From an uncultured Candidatus Peregrinibacteria bacterium (GTDB lineage: Bacteria; Patescibacteriota; Gracilibacteria; UBA1369), in contig CALMAI010000019.1 of the NCBI GenBank assembly GCA_937858825.1, forward strand, positions 54,650-118,649: a stretch of DNA of 64,000 bases, in the 5' to 3' direction. Positions 8,383-17,351 of this stretch are shown here, one piece after another; position 1 is the stretch's first letter; every line of letters starts with the position of its first letter. Under the pieces are notes generated by a model, which worked only from the letters and a program-made list of their open reading frames with translations, did no database searches and was not told where the DNA came from. Position numbers and translations under genes: made by a program.

Positions 8383-11277
8383 CTATTTTAGGTGGCAGTA
8401 TTTTTTGATCCAAAATCCTGTATATGAGTTCTTTACCTTGGCCACCTCTTCTGGAGTCCCTTCAGCAATAATCGTCCCACCCTTTTCTCCACCTTCCGGC
8501 CCTAGATCAATAACATAGTCCACTGACTTAATAACATCCAGGTTGTGCTCAATAGTAAGGACTGTATTCCCTTTATCCACAAGGCGCTGTAAAACATCAA
8601 GAAGTTTCTTTACGTCATCAAAGTGGAGACCTGTTGTTGGCTCGTCTAATATATAGAGTGTTTTTCCGGTTGAACGCCGTGAAAGCTCTGTTGCGAGCTT
8701 AATACGTTGTGCTTCACCTCCAGAAAGGGTCGTAGCAGACTGTCCAAGGTGAATATAAGAGAGACCAACCTCAAAGAGGGTTGTCATCTTGGTTTTTATG
8801 TTTGGGATCGCATCAAAGAATTCAAGAGCCTCTGCAACGGTCATATCCAATACATCCGCGATGTTTTTGCCTCTATAGGTTACTTCAAGGGCTTGTGCGT
8901 TGTATCGGCGTCCTTTACACACTTCGCATGGGACATAAATATCTGGCAGGAAGTGCATTTCTATCTTCTTAATACCATCTCCGCGGCATGTTTCACATCG
9001 ACCACCTTTCACGTTAAAACTAAAGCGGCCTGGCTTATAGCCACGCATTTTTGCTTCTGATGTGCTCGCAAAAAGGTCCCGGATATCGGTAAAAACACCG
9101 GTATAGGTTGCCGGATTTGAGCGTGGAGTCCGTCCAATTGGAGATTGGTCGATATTAATGATTTTATCCAGATGATCGATCCCTTTTACCTCTTTATGGC
9201 GTCCAACCTGATGTTTGCTGCCATTAAGAGTCTTTTCAACCTGTTTTACCAGGATATCATTAATAAGAGTCGATTTTCCGGATCCTGAAACACCGGTAAT
9301 TCCAATGAATGTTCCGAGAGGGATTTTAACGCTTACATCCTTAAGATTGTGTTCTACTGCTCCAGTCACCTCCAAATGCTTTCCGTTTCCTTTACGGCGC
9401 TTCTTTGGCACAGGAATCTCCTCTTTACCGCTCAAATATTTACCAGTTACAGAGTTTGGATTCTTCATTACCTCTTCTGGAGTTCCTTCAGCGATAATTC
9501 GTCCACCCTGATGCCCCGCACCCGGTCCTACATCTAAAATATGGTCTGAAGCGAGCATGGTATCGATGTCGTGCTCCACTACAATAACCGTATTTCCAAG
9601 GTCCCGAAGGTGCAAAAGCGTTTTAATGAGCTTAGCGTTGTCATTTTGGTGCAATCCGATACTTGGTTCATCCAGGACATAAATAACGCCTGAAAGGCGC
9701 GATCCTATCTGTGTTGCCAGGCGGATACGCTGCGCTTCTCCACCAGAAAGGGTGTTGGCGGCACGATCAAGAGTCAGATATGAAAGTCCCACGTCTTCAA
9801 GGAACTGAAGCCGGTTTGCCACCTCTTTTAAGATAGGGCGGGCAATCTGATCCTCCATTTCGGTCAGTTTTACCTTTTGGAAAAAGTTTGAGGCTTTACT
9901 CACAGAAAGGTTTGTGACGTCCATAATCGATTTACTGTCGATTGTAACTGCCAAAACCTCTGGACGGAGTCGTTTTCCTTTACATTCAGGACATTCGAGT
10001 ATCTGCATATATTTTTCGATCTTTTTGCGGATGTAGTCCGAATCGGTTTCCATATAGCGGCGTTCCAGGTTTGGGATAACCCCCTCAAAAGACATTGAAT
10101 ATTCGCCTTTAAGCTTGGCTTTACCTTTATCCCCTACTTTTACCCCATATTTCTTATCTCCGGTTCCATAAAGGACGATTTCCATCTGCTCATCGGTGAG
10201 TTTTTCTATTGGCACGTCCATTGAAAATCCCTGCTTTTTGGCAACAGTCTCAAGAAGACGGTTGTACCAGGTTAGATGTGATGTTGTGGCAGACCATGGC
10301 TGAATGGCCCCTTCAGAGAGACTGAGTTTCTTATTTGGGATAACCATTTCCGGGTCGATGACCAGTTTGGTTCCAAGTCCGTGACATTCCGGGCACGCAC
10401 CGTGTGGGTTATTGAAAGAAAAGCTTCGTGGGGCAATCTCTTCAATGCTGGTCCCGCAATCGCTGCAGGCAAAATGTTCACTATAGACGTCTTCTTCGCC
10501 GGTTTCGTGATCGACGATGATCATGACTCCTTCTCCAAATTTAAGTGAGGTTTCAATAGAGTCTGCCAACCGGGTTCTATCCGGGTTTGGCAGTTCAATT
10601 TCATCTCCTGAATTAAGCTTCTGAAAGGTCTTTTTAAAGTTTTTTACTACAAGACGGTCGACCACGATTTCAATGGTGTGCTTCTTGTTTTCGTCGAGTG
10701 GTGGAATGTCCAAAATGCTCACGACTTCGCCATCTACACGAACACGTACAAATCCATCTTTCTTAATTTTTTCAAATACTTTGGTGTGTGACCCCTTTCT
10801 TCCACGAACAACTGGCGCCAGAAGAAGAATCTTCTTCCCTTCTTCCATTTCTGCCACTAAATCAACGATCTGGCTTGGCGTTTGCCGTTGAATAGTCTTT
10901 CCACAGTTTGGGCAGTGAGGTTTTCCAACTTTGGCGAAGAGAAGCCGTAAATAGTCGTAAATTTCGGTTACGGTTCCCACTGTTGAACGTGGATTTCTTC
11001 CTGCTGTTTTTTGATCGATAGAAATTGCTGGAGAAAGCCCATCAATCGACTCAACATCTGGCTTTTCCATAAGCTGGAGGAACTGACGCGCGTAGGTAGA
11101 AAGGCTTTCCACATAACGGCGTTGTCCTTCGGCATAAATGGTATCGAAGGCTAAAGACGACTTACCAGAACCAGAGAGACCGGTAATAACGGTCAGCTTG
11201 TTCTTGGGGATTTCAACGTTGACGTTTTTGAGGTTATGGAGGCGAGCCCCCTTTACCACGATTTTATTGAGAGACAT
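8383..11277 (-). CDS. uvrA: UvrABC excinuclease subunit A
   Basis: UvrA is the damage-recognising ATPase of bacterial nucleotide excision repair, acting as a dimer with UvrB in the cytoplasm. The 964 residues are full length for the family. The first Walker A is GLSGSGKSS near residue 34 and the second GVSGSGKST near 650. Two ABC signatures LSGGEAQRI and two Walker B segments ([22 protein letters not shown]) are present. Zinc-binding Cys clusters are at CSDC/CPEC near 270-305 and CETC/CEVC near 745-780. The start ATG has an AAGGA ribosome site. It has its own promoter and terminator and is thus a single-gene unit. Confidence 0.98.
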   Translation of the reverse strand: MSLNKIVVKGARLHNLKNVNVEIPKNKLTVITGLSGSGKSSLAFDTIYAEGQRRYVESLSTYARQFLQLMEKPDVESIDGLSPAISIDQKTAGRNPRSTVGTVTEIYDYLRLLFAKVGKPHCPNCGKTIQRQTPSQIVDLVAEMEEGKKILLLAPVVRGRKGSHTKVFEKIKKDGFVRVRVDGEVVSILDIPPLDENKKHTIEIVVDRLVVKNFKKTFQKLNSGDEIELPNPDRTRLADSIETSLKFGEGVMIIVDHETGEEDVYSEHFACSDCGTSIEEIAPRSFSFNNPHGACPECHGLGTKLVIDPEMVIPNKKLSLSEGAIQPWSATTSHLTWYNRLLETVAKKQGFSMDVPIEKLTDEQMEIVLYGTGDKKYGVKVGDKGKAKLKGEYSMSFEGVIPNLERRYMETDSDYIRKKIEKYMQILECPECKGKRLRPEVLAVTIDSKSIMDVTNLSVSKASNFFQKVKLTEMEDQIARPILKEVANRLQFLEDVGLSYLTLDRAANTLSGGEAQRIRLATQIGSRLSGVIYVLDEPSIGLHQNDNAKLIKTLLHLRDLGNTVIVVEHDIDTMLASDHILDVGPGAGHQGGRIIAEGTPEEVMKNPNSVTGKYLSGKEEIPVPKKRRKGNGKHLEVTGAVEHNLKDVSVKIPLGTFIGITGVSGSGKSTLINDILVKQVEKTLNGSKHQVGRHKEVKGIDHLDKIINIDQSPIGRTPRSNPATYTGVFTDIRDLFASTSEAKMRGYKPGRFSFNVKGGRCETCRGDGIKKIEMHFLPDIYVPCEVCKGRRYNAQALEVTYRGKNIADVLDMTVAEALEFFDAIPNIKTKMTTLFEVGLSYIHLGQSATTLSGGEAQRIKLATELSRRSTGKTLYILDEPTTGLHFDDVKKLLDVLQRLVDKGNTVLTIEHNLDVIKSVDYVIDLGPEGGEKGGTIIAEGTPEEVAKVKNSYTGFWIKKYCHLK

Positions 11278-11333
11278 GCTGTTTTTTCCTTCTGTTAAAG
11301 AAATACTCTAGGATCTATGCCCAGAGCTGGCTA

Positions 11334-11362
11334 AGTTTAGCATGATTTTACCCTTTTGGCAA
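11334..11362 (-). promoter_or_regulatory. Putative uvrA promoter
   Basis: TTGCCA (11357-11362) and TAAACT (11334-11339) on the minus strand are spaced by 17 bases, about 57 bases before the uvrA ATG. I saw no LexA-type box next to it. Confidence 0.5.
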
Positions 11363-11365
11363 GGG

Positions 11366-12232
11366 TCATGATTTTGTCACTGAATCGTTGCGGTTGGCAT
11401 CCACAAGGCAGTAGACTTTTTGCGCCTCTTTTCTTTGAAGAAGATAGCTGACATAGATGTATCCGGCAGTGAGAAATGGCACAATAAGGAAGGTCCAGTT
11501 CATTTCCAGGAATATGTTAAAGAAGGCGTGAAGGACAATAGCGATAATCAGTCCTTGTGTGATTTTTTCGTGGTGAAAGAGCACGTTTCGTTTGAAATTG
11601 AGAACTTTGGCCATTCCACGAATTACAGTCCAACGCTTGCTGTTATGCTTTTCTTTGAGCTCTTCTGTAGCAAAGAGGGCAAGGCCGTAGTAGTAGCCCA
11701 GAATTCCAGAAAACATAACGTGTGCGAATGTTGAAAAGAGTGACCGGAATATGAATGGATAGAGGATGTTGTCTACTCCCCGGGTAACAATAATGTTGTA
11801 GAAATAGAGCATATTTTCGGCAAAGGCGAATCCAAGCGCGGCCATAATACACATTTCAATGGCATCGTCGATGGAGCAGATGCGCTCTTTTTCGGTCATT
11901 TTTACGGCCCAGAGTTTTGTCACTTCTTCAATCACTCCAACCAGCATGAATGTGGCAATAACATCTAAAGGAATAAGATGGAATGATGCAAATCCGACCA
12001 GATCGTTGCTAAACTGTTCTGTGTATTCAAAGGCATTCAGCCATGGGAAGTATTGCCATGAATGTTTGTATAAAAGGAGCGGTGTAACGAAAATGGCTCC
12101 AGCTACAAAGGTTTGCGTGAGCATAGCTTTTTTCCCAACCTGCTTTTTCCAGAAAATGTAACCCCACGCAGCGGCCGGAATGATCGCGAGCACAAAGGCA
12201 AGAATGAGCTTAAAAACAGCTTGGGCTTCCAT
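11366..12232 (-). CDS. PrsW-family intramembrane protease
   Basis: PrsW enzymes are membrane-embedded glutamic-type proteases (CPBP relatives); in Bacillus the founding member cleaves the anti-sigma factor RsiW. This 288-residue protein has about eight hydrophobic segments. The family motif EExxK is seen at EEVTK (about residues 102-106), followed by AFAENMLYF, the HVMFSGILGYYYG segment and HAFFN near 245, which supply the other Glu and His positions. Residues after the last membrane helix are short and polar. The substrate cannot be told; no anti-sigma gene is nearby. It is transcribed away from the ATP-grasp cassette and lies upstream of uvrA with an 88-base gap. Confidence 0.85.
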   Translation of the reverse strand: MEAQAVFKLILAFVLAIIPAAAWGYIFWKKQVGKKAMLTQTFVAGAIFVTPLLLYKHSWQYFPWLNAFEYTEQFSNDLVGFASFHLIPLDVIATFMLVGVIEEVTKLWAVKMTEKERICSIDDAIEMCIMAALGFAFAENMLYFYNIIVTRGVDNILYPFIFRSLFSTFAHVMFSGILGYYYGLALFATEELKEKHNSKRWTVIRGMAKVLNFKRNVLFHHEKITQGLIIAIVLHAFFNIFLEMNWTFLIVPFLTAGYIYVSYLLQRKEAQKVYCLVDANRNDSVTKS

Positions 12233-12333
12233 GAATGGTTTTTATTTTTGGTCTTTTGTATCTGTCTTTGGGCTTTCGAAGGTTCTGCATGCCCGTTGAT
12301 ATTATAACATTTTTTAACATTTTTGACTATATG

Positions 12334-12361
12334 TTGACTTTTCGCTTTTCAGTACTATAGT
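12334..12361 (+). promoter_or_regulatory. Promoter of the ATP-grasp/M20 cassette
   Basis: TTGACT (12334-12339) and TATAGT (12356-12361) are 16 bases apart. Transcription would start near 12368, leaving a leader of about 155 bases before the ATP-grasp start codon. Confidence 0.65.
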
Positions 12362-12387
12362 GGGTTTCAGCACATTTAAGATTCTCC

Positions 12388-12453
12388 ATGAACTCATATT
12401 CAATTATTACCATTGGGATTCTTGGAAGCTTCGGAAGGAGGGGGGATACTTAA
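12388..12453 (+). CDS. Possible 21-residue leader peptide
   Basis: An ATG about 20 bases after the predicted transcription start opens a 21-codon frame with product beginning MNSYSIITIGILGSF and ending GRRGDT. It stops just where the hairpins of the attenuator-like region begin. There is no clear ribosome site before it; a strong purine run (GGAAGGAGGGGGG) lies inside it. It may be a regulatory leader peptide, a small substrate of the adjacent ATP-grasp enzyme, or a chance frame. Only its position supports it. Confidence 0.3.
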   Translation: MNSYSIITIGILGSFGRRGDT

Positions 12454-12502
12454 GTTCTCAAAAATTTGAGTGTTAAGTTCCCGCCACAAAGCGGGATTTT
12501 TT
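12448..12502 (+). terminator. Tandem hairpins with intrinsic terminator in the leader (attenuator candidate)
   Basis: The first hairpin (12448-12478) pairs ACTTAA with TTAAGT and CTCAAA with TTTGAG. The second (12480-12495) pairs CCCGC with GCGGG and is followed by ATTTTTT, a typical terminator. Both lie between the promoter and the ATP-grasp start at 12525, so the downstream genes need read-through or antitermination. Confidence 0.7.
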
Positions 12503-12524
12503 ATAACCCTTTAACCTTTTTCCC

Positions 12525-14057
12525 ATGTTGGTCCATCCGCAAGAAGCGCAGGAGCAATACCGCCGGTTGAATGGCCATCAACCACTCGATGTGCGATATA
12601 CGCACCCTGACACGCCAGAGTCTTTTAATGCTGTTGATGCCGCTCTTGGGAAGATTATTGATACCGCCAATAAAAAGGTTTTAGTGGTTCTGAATGTGGG
12701 TGAAACTCCACTTGGTCCGGGACTTGATAAAGGTGTACCTGGTATTGGAGCTTACGATTTACGGCATGGCGCTGTTTTTGATAGTCGGGCAGTCTTTATT
12801 GTTGATAAAGATTACTATGAAGGATCGAATGCATCGAACAATCATCTTGATGCTCTTGGGCTCCATGCTCAATCCGGCAAACCGACCTTGTTCCCGATTG
12901 ACATGAAAGGAATGCTCCATTTTCAGGCACTTGTTGATGGATTGAAACAGCCAGGTGACAATGATGTAAAACGTCTGCCGTGGGCAGAGATTGGAGCAAT
13001 ACAGTCTTTTTACTGGTCTCCGGCTGCTGATGAATTGACTGATTTATTGCGGGCAGATGGATGGACTGGAGAGAATATTTTGCATCCACAAGAGCGCTCT
13101 AAAGCGGTTCTGGAGCTGAATAATAAGGTTAAAATGATGCGAGCTTTTAAGGAGCATGGTCTTGATATGCATGACTTTAGCTTTGGATATAGTGAAGCAG
13201 AACTCGTGAAATCCTTTCAGGAATTATCACAGAGGACCGGAACGAATAAATTGTATATGAAGCTTGGACAGGCTGTTTCTGGACTTGGAAATCAGAGTGT
13301 TCGATCTGTTGAGGAGCTAAAGGAAAAACTTGCGAAGTTGCCTGAAGGTTATCTGGCACAACATGGCGCATTGATTGAGCCTGAATTTGAGATTTTCTTT
13401 TCGCCAGGTGTGGTTTTCCATATTGATGGTAATGCTGAAGTAACTATTCTTTCTGTTTCTGATCAGATTACTGAAGGTGCAACCCATTTGGGAAATGTTG
13501 ATCCTTCATTGGTTTTTGATAAGAATTATCAGCATTTGCTTCCGTCACTCTATAAGGGGACATTGGCTTATGCCCAGGAAGCTGCTTCACGTGGGGTAAC
13601 GAACATAACTATGGGGCTCGATTTCCTTGCTGTAAAAGGCAAAGAAGGCAATCTGCAACTAATCCCATCTGATCCGAATGGACGCCATACCGGTTCATCG
13701 CACATGCATGCCGTAAAACGAAAAATTTTGAATGGCCATGCGCGGGGTGAATCGCTGAATGGTTTATTGACCGACAACAATGTTAAAGTAGAAAGAGGTA
13801 CGACGCCGGATGATCTTGCTCAGGTTTATCTCCAACATGGATGGCACCTGCCAGAGTTCCGAGAACATAATTCAGAACAAAGCTGTTCTGTTACCACTTT
13901 GAATGCAGCTCCTGCCATGCACGCCAAGGAGCCTGCTGAATCAAAGGTACAGGTGGCCATGATGGAAAGATTTAATCCTCAAACGCCAATCGCTGATGTT
14001 AATAGAGCCATGCAGGCTTTGAGAAAAGAGGTCCATTCTATCCTTAAACGTGTGTAG
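12525..14057 (+). CDS. ATP-grasp ligase resembling PGM1-type peptide ligases
   Basis: The 510-residue protein has an N-terminal Rossmann-like segment (VLVVLNVGETPLGPG at about 51-65) and a C-terminal ATP-grasp region. Visible ATP-grasp elements are the nucleotide-binding strand and loop NKLYMKLGQAVSGLGNQS (about 240-257), the LIEPEFEIFFSP strand, and the metal-binding end SDPNGRHTG (about 384-392). This order resembles the PGM1-like carboxylate-amine ligases, in which ATP activates a carboxylate that is then joined to an amine, as in pheganomycin assembly. The substrate here is unknown. The gene is four bases upstream of an M20 peptidase, so the two likely act on one small peptide or amino-acid conjugate. 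Expression is probably gated by the leader hairpins. Confidence 0.65.
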   Translation: MLVHPQEAQEQYRRLNGHQPLDVRYTHPDTPESFNAVDAALGKIIDTANKKVLVVLNVGETPLGPGLDKGVPGIGAYDLRHGAVFDSRAVFIVDKDYYEGSNASNNHLDALGLHAQSGKPTLFPIDMKGMLHFQALVDGLKQPGDNDVKRLPWAEIGAIQSFYWSPAADELTDLLRADGWTGENILHPQERSKAVLELNNKVKMMRAFKEHGLDMHDFSFGYSEAELVKSFQELSQRTGTNKLYMKLGQAVSGLGNQSVRSVEELKEKLAKLPEGYLAQHGALIEPEFEIFFSPGVVFHIDGNAEVTILSVSDQITEGATHLGNVDPSLVFDKNYQHLLPSLYKGTLAYAQEAASRGVTNITMGLDFLAVKGKEGNLQLIPSDPNGRHTGSSHMHAVKRKILNGHARGESLNGLLTDNNVKVERGTTPDDLAQVYLQHGWHLPEFREHNSEQSCSVTTLNAAPAMHAKEPAESKVQVAMMERFNPQTPIADVNRAMQALRKEVHSILKRV

Positions 14058-14060
14058 TCC

Positions 14061-15179
14061 ATGACTGAACCATCTTCCGCACTGGCGCTGACGAAACGGC
14101 TGATTGAGATCCCATCTGAAAGTACGAATAAGTTTGAATTGCGACGGATTATTGATTTTGTGCGAAACTATCTAGATGTTCCGGGCATTTATATTCAGGA
14201 GTATGAGTCGGAGGGTTTTCCTTCTTTGGTCGCGACTTTTGAGGATACGAAGAGTCCGCAATGTATGATGGTAGGCCATTTGGATGTGGTTTCTGCCGAT
14301 AAAGAGGAGTTTGAGGCTCATGTGATTGAGAACCGTCTCTATGGGCGTGGCGCGGGCGATATGAAGGGGGCTGTTGCTGTAATGATTGAAGTTATGCGGC
14401 ATCTGGCGCTCCGACCGGAAAAGCCTTCTGTTGGGCTGATGCTCACAACTGATGAAGAGCTTGGTGGGCTGCATGGTGTGCATTATCTGTTGGAGAAAGA
14501 GGGATATTCCTCTGAAATTGCGATTATTCCAGACAGTCATGATGGAATTGATACGATTATTTTGAATCAGAAAGGGATTTTGCAGGTGAAGATTGAGGCT
14601 GATGGACTTGCGGCGCATGGTTCGCGGCCATTTTTAGGGGAGAATGCCATTGATAAGTTGATGGATATGTATGGTGAGCTGCGAGGAGCTGTGAAGACGG
14701 TGCAATCTGCTGATGAATGGGGTATTACCATGAATTTGGGGCGGATTCGTGGGGGGCTGGCGGTGAATCAGGTTCCGGATCATGCGGAGCTCCACCTGGA
14801 TATTCGCTATGCGAAGTCTGAGGAGTCTGAACATGTTCTTCATGAGGTGAAACGGATTACGAAGGGACAGTTTGATGTGGTGGCGGAAGGGTATCCCGTG
14901 GATGAAGATCGGGACAATGCATGGATTGTAAAGTATGCCGATATGCTGGAAAAGCATGGAGTTGAAGTGAAGTATGACAAAGAGGAAGGCGGGAGCGATG
15001 CACGTTTTTTTGCAGAAAAGCAGATTCCTGTGATTATTACCGGTTTACAGAAAGGGAACATCCACAGTGATAAAGAGTGGGTGGTTACTGATGATCTTGG
15101 CCAATTTCAGACAATCTTAAGCCAATATCTGGTGGAAAACGTGAGGCCTGTTACTCTGTCACAGTCGGCAGTGGTGTAA
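14061..15179 (+). CDS. M20-family metallopeptidase/deacylase (ArgE/DapE/CPG2 type)
   Basis: M20 enzymes use a two-zinc centre to hydrolyse amide bonds of N-acyl amino acids or small peptides. In these 372 residues the metal ligands and catalytic residues are visible: GHLDVV (His73, Asp75), GRGAGDMKG (Asp100), the Glu pair in TDEELGG (132-133), the Asp in IPDSHDG, and a late His in NIHSDKEWV. The dimerisation domain lies at about 180-290. The gene follows the ATP-grasp gene by three bases and its 3' end overlaps the convergent recF by 29 bases. Whether it is a peptidase, deacetylase or desuccinylase is not clear; no arginine or lysine biosynthesis gene is nearby. Confidence 0.88.
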   Translation: MTEPSSALALTKRLIEIPSESTNKFELRRIIDFVRNYLDVPGIYIQEYESEGFPSLVATFEDTKSPQCMMVGHLDVVSADKEEFEAHVIENRLYGRGAGDMKGAVAVMIEVMRHLALRPEKPSVGLMLTTDEELGGLHGVHYLLEKEGYSSEIAIIPDSHDGIDTIILNQKGILQVKIEADGLAAHGSRPFLGENAIDKLMDMYGELRGAVKTVQSADEWGITMNLGRIRGGLAVNQVPDHAELHLDIRYAKSEESEHVLHEVKRITKGQFDVVAEGYPVDEDRDNAWIVKYADMLEKHGVEVKYDKEEGGSDARFFAEKQIPVIITGLQKGNIHSDKEWVVTDDLGQFQTILSQYLVENVRPVTLSQSAVV

Positions 15180-16257
15180 TTTGCCCCTGTTTAATGGCTT
15201 TGAGGCCGGCATGGGTACGACTTTCCAGGTACTTTTCAATGTGGGTGGTTGTAATAATGGTCTGGCAACCTTTTATGCTGTCCAAAAGCATTTGCTGGCG
15301 GTCGGGATCCAGCTCAGAGAAGACATCATCCAAGAGGAGAATGGGTTTTTCGCTGGTTTTTTCTTCGTAGAAGGTGAGCTCCAGCAGCTTGAGGGCCAGG
15401 AGCAGCGAGCGGTATTCGCCACGGGATGCGTGGGATGAGAGTGGGCGGCCGTTGAGGATGAACTGCATGTCGTCACGGTGAGGCCCGACGGTGGTGAATT
15501 GGGCGGCGAGGTCGCGCTGGAGTGAGGTTTTGAGTGCGTCGGCGAGGGTTGGCTGGTCTGCGAGGGCCTTGTCGTAGTTCACTTGCGCGTGGTCATCTTT
15601 CTGTGAAATGTTGGCGTAGATTTCTGAAAGCCGACTGTTCATGTAGTCGATTGTTTTTTGTCTTTCTTCAATAAGGATCTCTCCCTGTTCGCAGAGTTGC
15701 TGATCCCAGATTTCCAGATCCTGCACCGAGGCGAATCCTTCTTTGATTTGTTTTAAAAGAGAGTTTCTTTGTTGTTTGATGCGGTTATACATGCGGAGAG
15801 CTGTGTAGTAGCGTCGGCTGATTTGAATGTTGAGGATATCCAGGTAGCGTCGACGGAGATCCGGTCCTAAATAGAGCATGTTGAGATCTTCCGGATGGAA
15901 AAAGACGATCTGACAGTTTCCAATAAATTTAACACTGCTCGTTTTAACTTTATTGACCTTGAGAGCTCTGGTTGGTTGTGGAGGAATTCCATAAAAACAC
16001 TCCAGATGGAGTGTTTCTTCTGCGGTTTCCAACTCGCCCTGAACACGGCAGTAGTCGGTTCCCCACTGAATTAAATCCTGTGATTTATTGGTGCGAAATG
16101 ATTTGGTGAGGGCCAAAAGGTACATGGCCTCCAAAATATTGGTTTTTCCCTGCGCGTTGGGTCCAACAATGGTTGTAATGGGCTCATTTGGGTCAAATTC
16201 CAGACTTAAATCGCTATAATTGCGATATTGCTGTAGATGTAGGCTTTTGAGTCTCAT
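15151..16257 (-). CDS. recF: DNA replication and repair protein RecF
   Basis: RecF is an SMC-like ATPase that loads RecA at gapped DNA with RecO and RecR. The start is taken at MRLKSLHLQQYRNY, which matches the usual RecF beginning; an in-frame ATG at 16293 would add twelve atypical residues. From that start, about 368 residues, the Walker A GPNAQGKTN is near residue 31, the signature-like region SRGEYRSLL near 285-300 and the Walker B LLLDDVFSELD near 325-335. In many bacteria recF lies beside dnaN and gyrB; here it is isolated, facing mgtE. Promoter placement suggests a very short or absent 5' leader. Confidence 0.95.
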   Translation of the reverse strand: MRLKSLHLQQYRNYSDLSLEFDPNEPITTIVGPNAQGKTNILEAMYLLALTKSFRTNKSQDLIQWGTDYCRVQGELETAEETLHLECFYGIPPQPTRALKVNKVKTSSVKFIGNCQIVFFHPEDLNMLYLGPDLRRRYLDILNIQISRRYYTALRMYNRIKQQRNSLLKQIKEGFASVQDLEIWDQQLCEQGEILIEERQKTIDYMNSRLSEIYANISQKDDHAQVNYDKALADQPTLADALKTSLQRDLAAQFTTVGPHRDDMQFILNGRPLSSHASRGEYRSLLLALKLLELTFYEEKTSEKPILLLDDVFSELDPDRQQMLLDSIKGCQTIITTTHIEKYLESRTHAGLKAIKQGQITPLPTVTE

Positions 16258-16293
16258 GTGGTCATGGTATAATGATGTGATACTTTTATTCAA
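16245..16293. promoter_or_regulatory. Overlapping divergent promoters of recF and mgtE
   Basis: Toward mgtE, TATAAT (16268-16273) has a weak TTTTGA 17 bases upstream (16245-16250). Toward recF, TTGAAT (16288-16293 on the minus strand) and TATACC (16266-16271) are 16 bases apart. The two -10 boxes share bases, so use of one should hinder the other. The recF start would be only a few bases from its transcription start. Confidence 0.45.
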
Positions 16294-16307
16294 TCTTTTC
16301 GAAGAAA

Positions 16308-17285
16308 ATGGCGACCCGAAATCACCTTGATATGGCGGAACGGCATATGGTCACCAATGTGCCAACAGCATTGCCGGATGAAACGGTTAAGGATGTTTTG
16401 AATCGCCTCATTGCGCCCAAGCCTACCTACGATACTACGGCCTATATTTATATTGTGGATGAGCAAGGTGTGCTTTTGGGGGCAGTGTCTTTAAAGGATG
16501 CTATTAATAAGCCACATGGAAGAAAAATGAAAAGCTTGATGAATGAACGTCTGGTTTATGTGCGGCCGTTTACAGACCAGGAAGTGGTCGCGACCAAAGC
16601 GATTCGTAATCGTTTAAAGGCTGTGCCGGTTGTTGATGTTAATAAGCGACTTTTAGGGGTGGTTCCCTCACGGAAGATTTTTGACATTCTTCACTGGGAA
16701 CACACTGAAGATATGCTTCGCATGGCTGGTTTGAATGCAAAGGGTTCCGAGATGCGGGGAGCGATTAAGTCTGGCGTTTTGAAGATGTCGATGCTGCGTT
16801 TGCCCGCTTTGATTGTTGGACTTTTTGGGGGTGTTTTTGCAACATCGGTGGTGGAACATTTTCAGGCTTCGCTGGAGTCGCAGATTGTTTTGGCCTTTTT
16901 TATCCCGATCATTCTGTACCTGAGTGCTGCGGTGGGAACGCAAAGTGGGACGATTTTGGTCCGGACGCTGGCAACCGAGAATGTAAAACTTGGAAAGTAT
17001 ATGTTACGGGAGATGATTATTGGATTTATTATCGCGCTGGTGATTGGGTCGGCGATGTTTGGCGTTTCGTTTTTATGGCATGGTGTTTTTGAGGTATCGG
17101 TAACCATTGGTATTTCGCTTTTTGCCTCGATTACGACTGCCACTCTCCTTGGTATTTTTGTTCCTTATAGCCTTTTTAAATTAAAGAAGGATCCTGCTAT
17201 TTCCGGTGGTCCGCTTATTAATGTGATTCAGGACATTATTACTTTGACCATCTATTTTTCGGTTGCCGGGGTGATTTTGCTTTAG
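16308..17285 (+). CDS. mgtE: MgtE-type magnesium transporter, lacking the N-terminal domain
   Basis: MgtE is a Mg2+-gated dimeric channel in the cytoplasmic membrane. This protein has 325 residues against roughly 450 in full-length members: it lacks the N-terminal superhelical domain and begins directly with paired CBS domains (about 15-135, e.g. YIYIVDEQGVLLGAVSLKDA). A long connecting helix and five membrane helices (about 155-325) follow, with the conserved VGTQSGTILVRTLA and DPAISGGPLINVIQDI segments of the pore. Short MgtE forms are known, so it is probably functional, with altered Mg2+ sensing as an inference. It lies just upstream of thrS, which has its own promoter. Confidence 0.9.
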   Translation: MATRNHLDMAERHMVTNVPTALPDETVKDVLNRLIAPKPTYDTTAYIYIVDEQGVLLGAVSLKDAINKPHGRKMKSLMNERLVYVRPFTDQEVVATKAIRNRLKAVPVVDVNKRLLGVVPSRKIFDILHWEHTEDMLRMAGLNAKGSEMRGAIKSGVLKMSMLRLPALIVGLFGGVFATSVVEHFQASLESQIVLAFFIPIILYLSAAVGTQSGTILVRTLATENVKLGKYMLREMIIGFIIALVIGSAMFGVSFLWHGVFEVSVTIGISLFASITTATLLGIFVPYSLFKLKKDPAISGGPLINVIQDIITLTIYFSVAGVILL

Positions 17286-17290
17286 ACTTC

Positions 17291-17319
17291 TTGATAGTTG
17301 TGCACCGGTCGGCTACACT
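17291..17319 (+). promoter_or_regulatory. thrS promoter
   Basis: TTGATA (17291-17296) and TACACT (17314-17319) are 17 bases apart, giving a leader of about 26 bases before the ATG at 17352. There is no room for a T-box riboswitch and none is seen. Confidence 0.6.
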
Positions 17320-17351
17320 TGGCATGGTTTATTTTTGACCTTTTTTTCATC

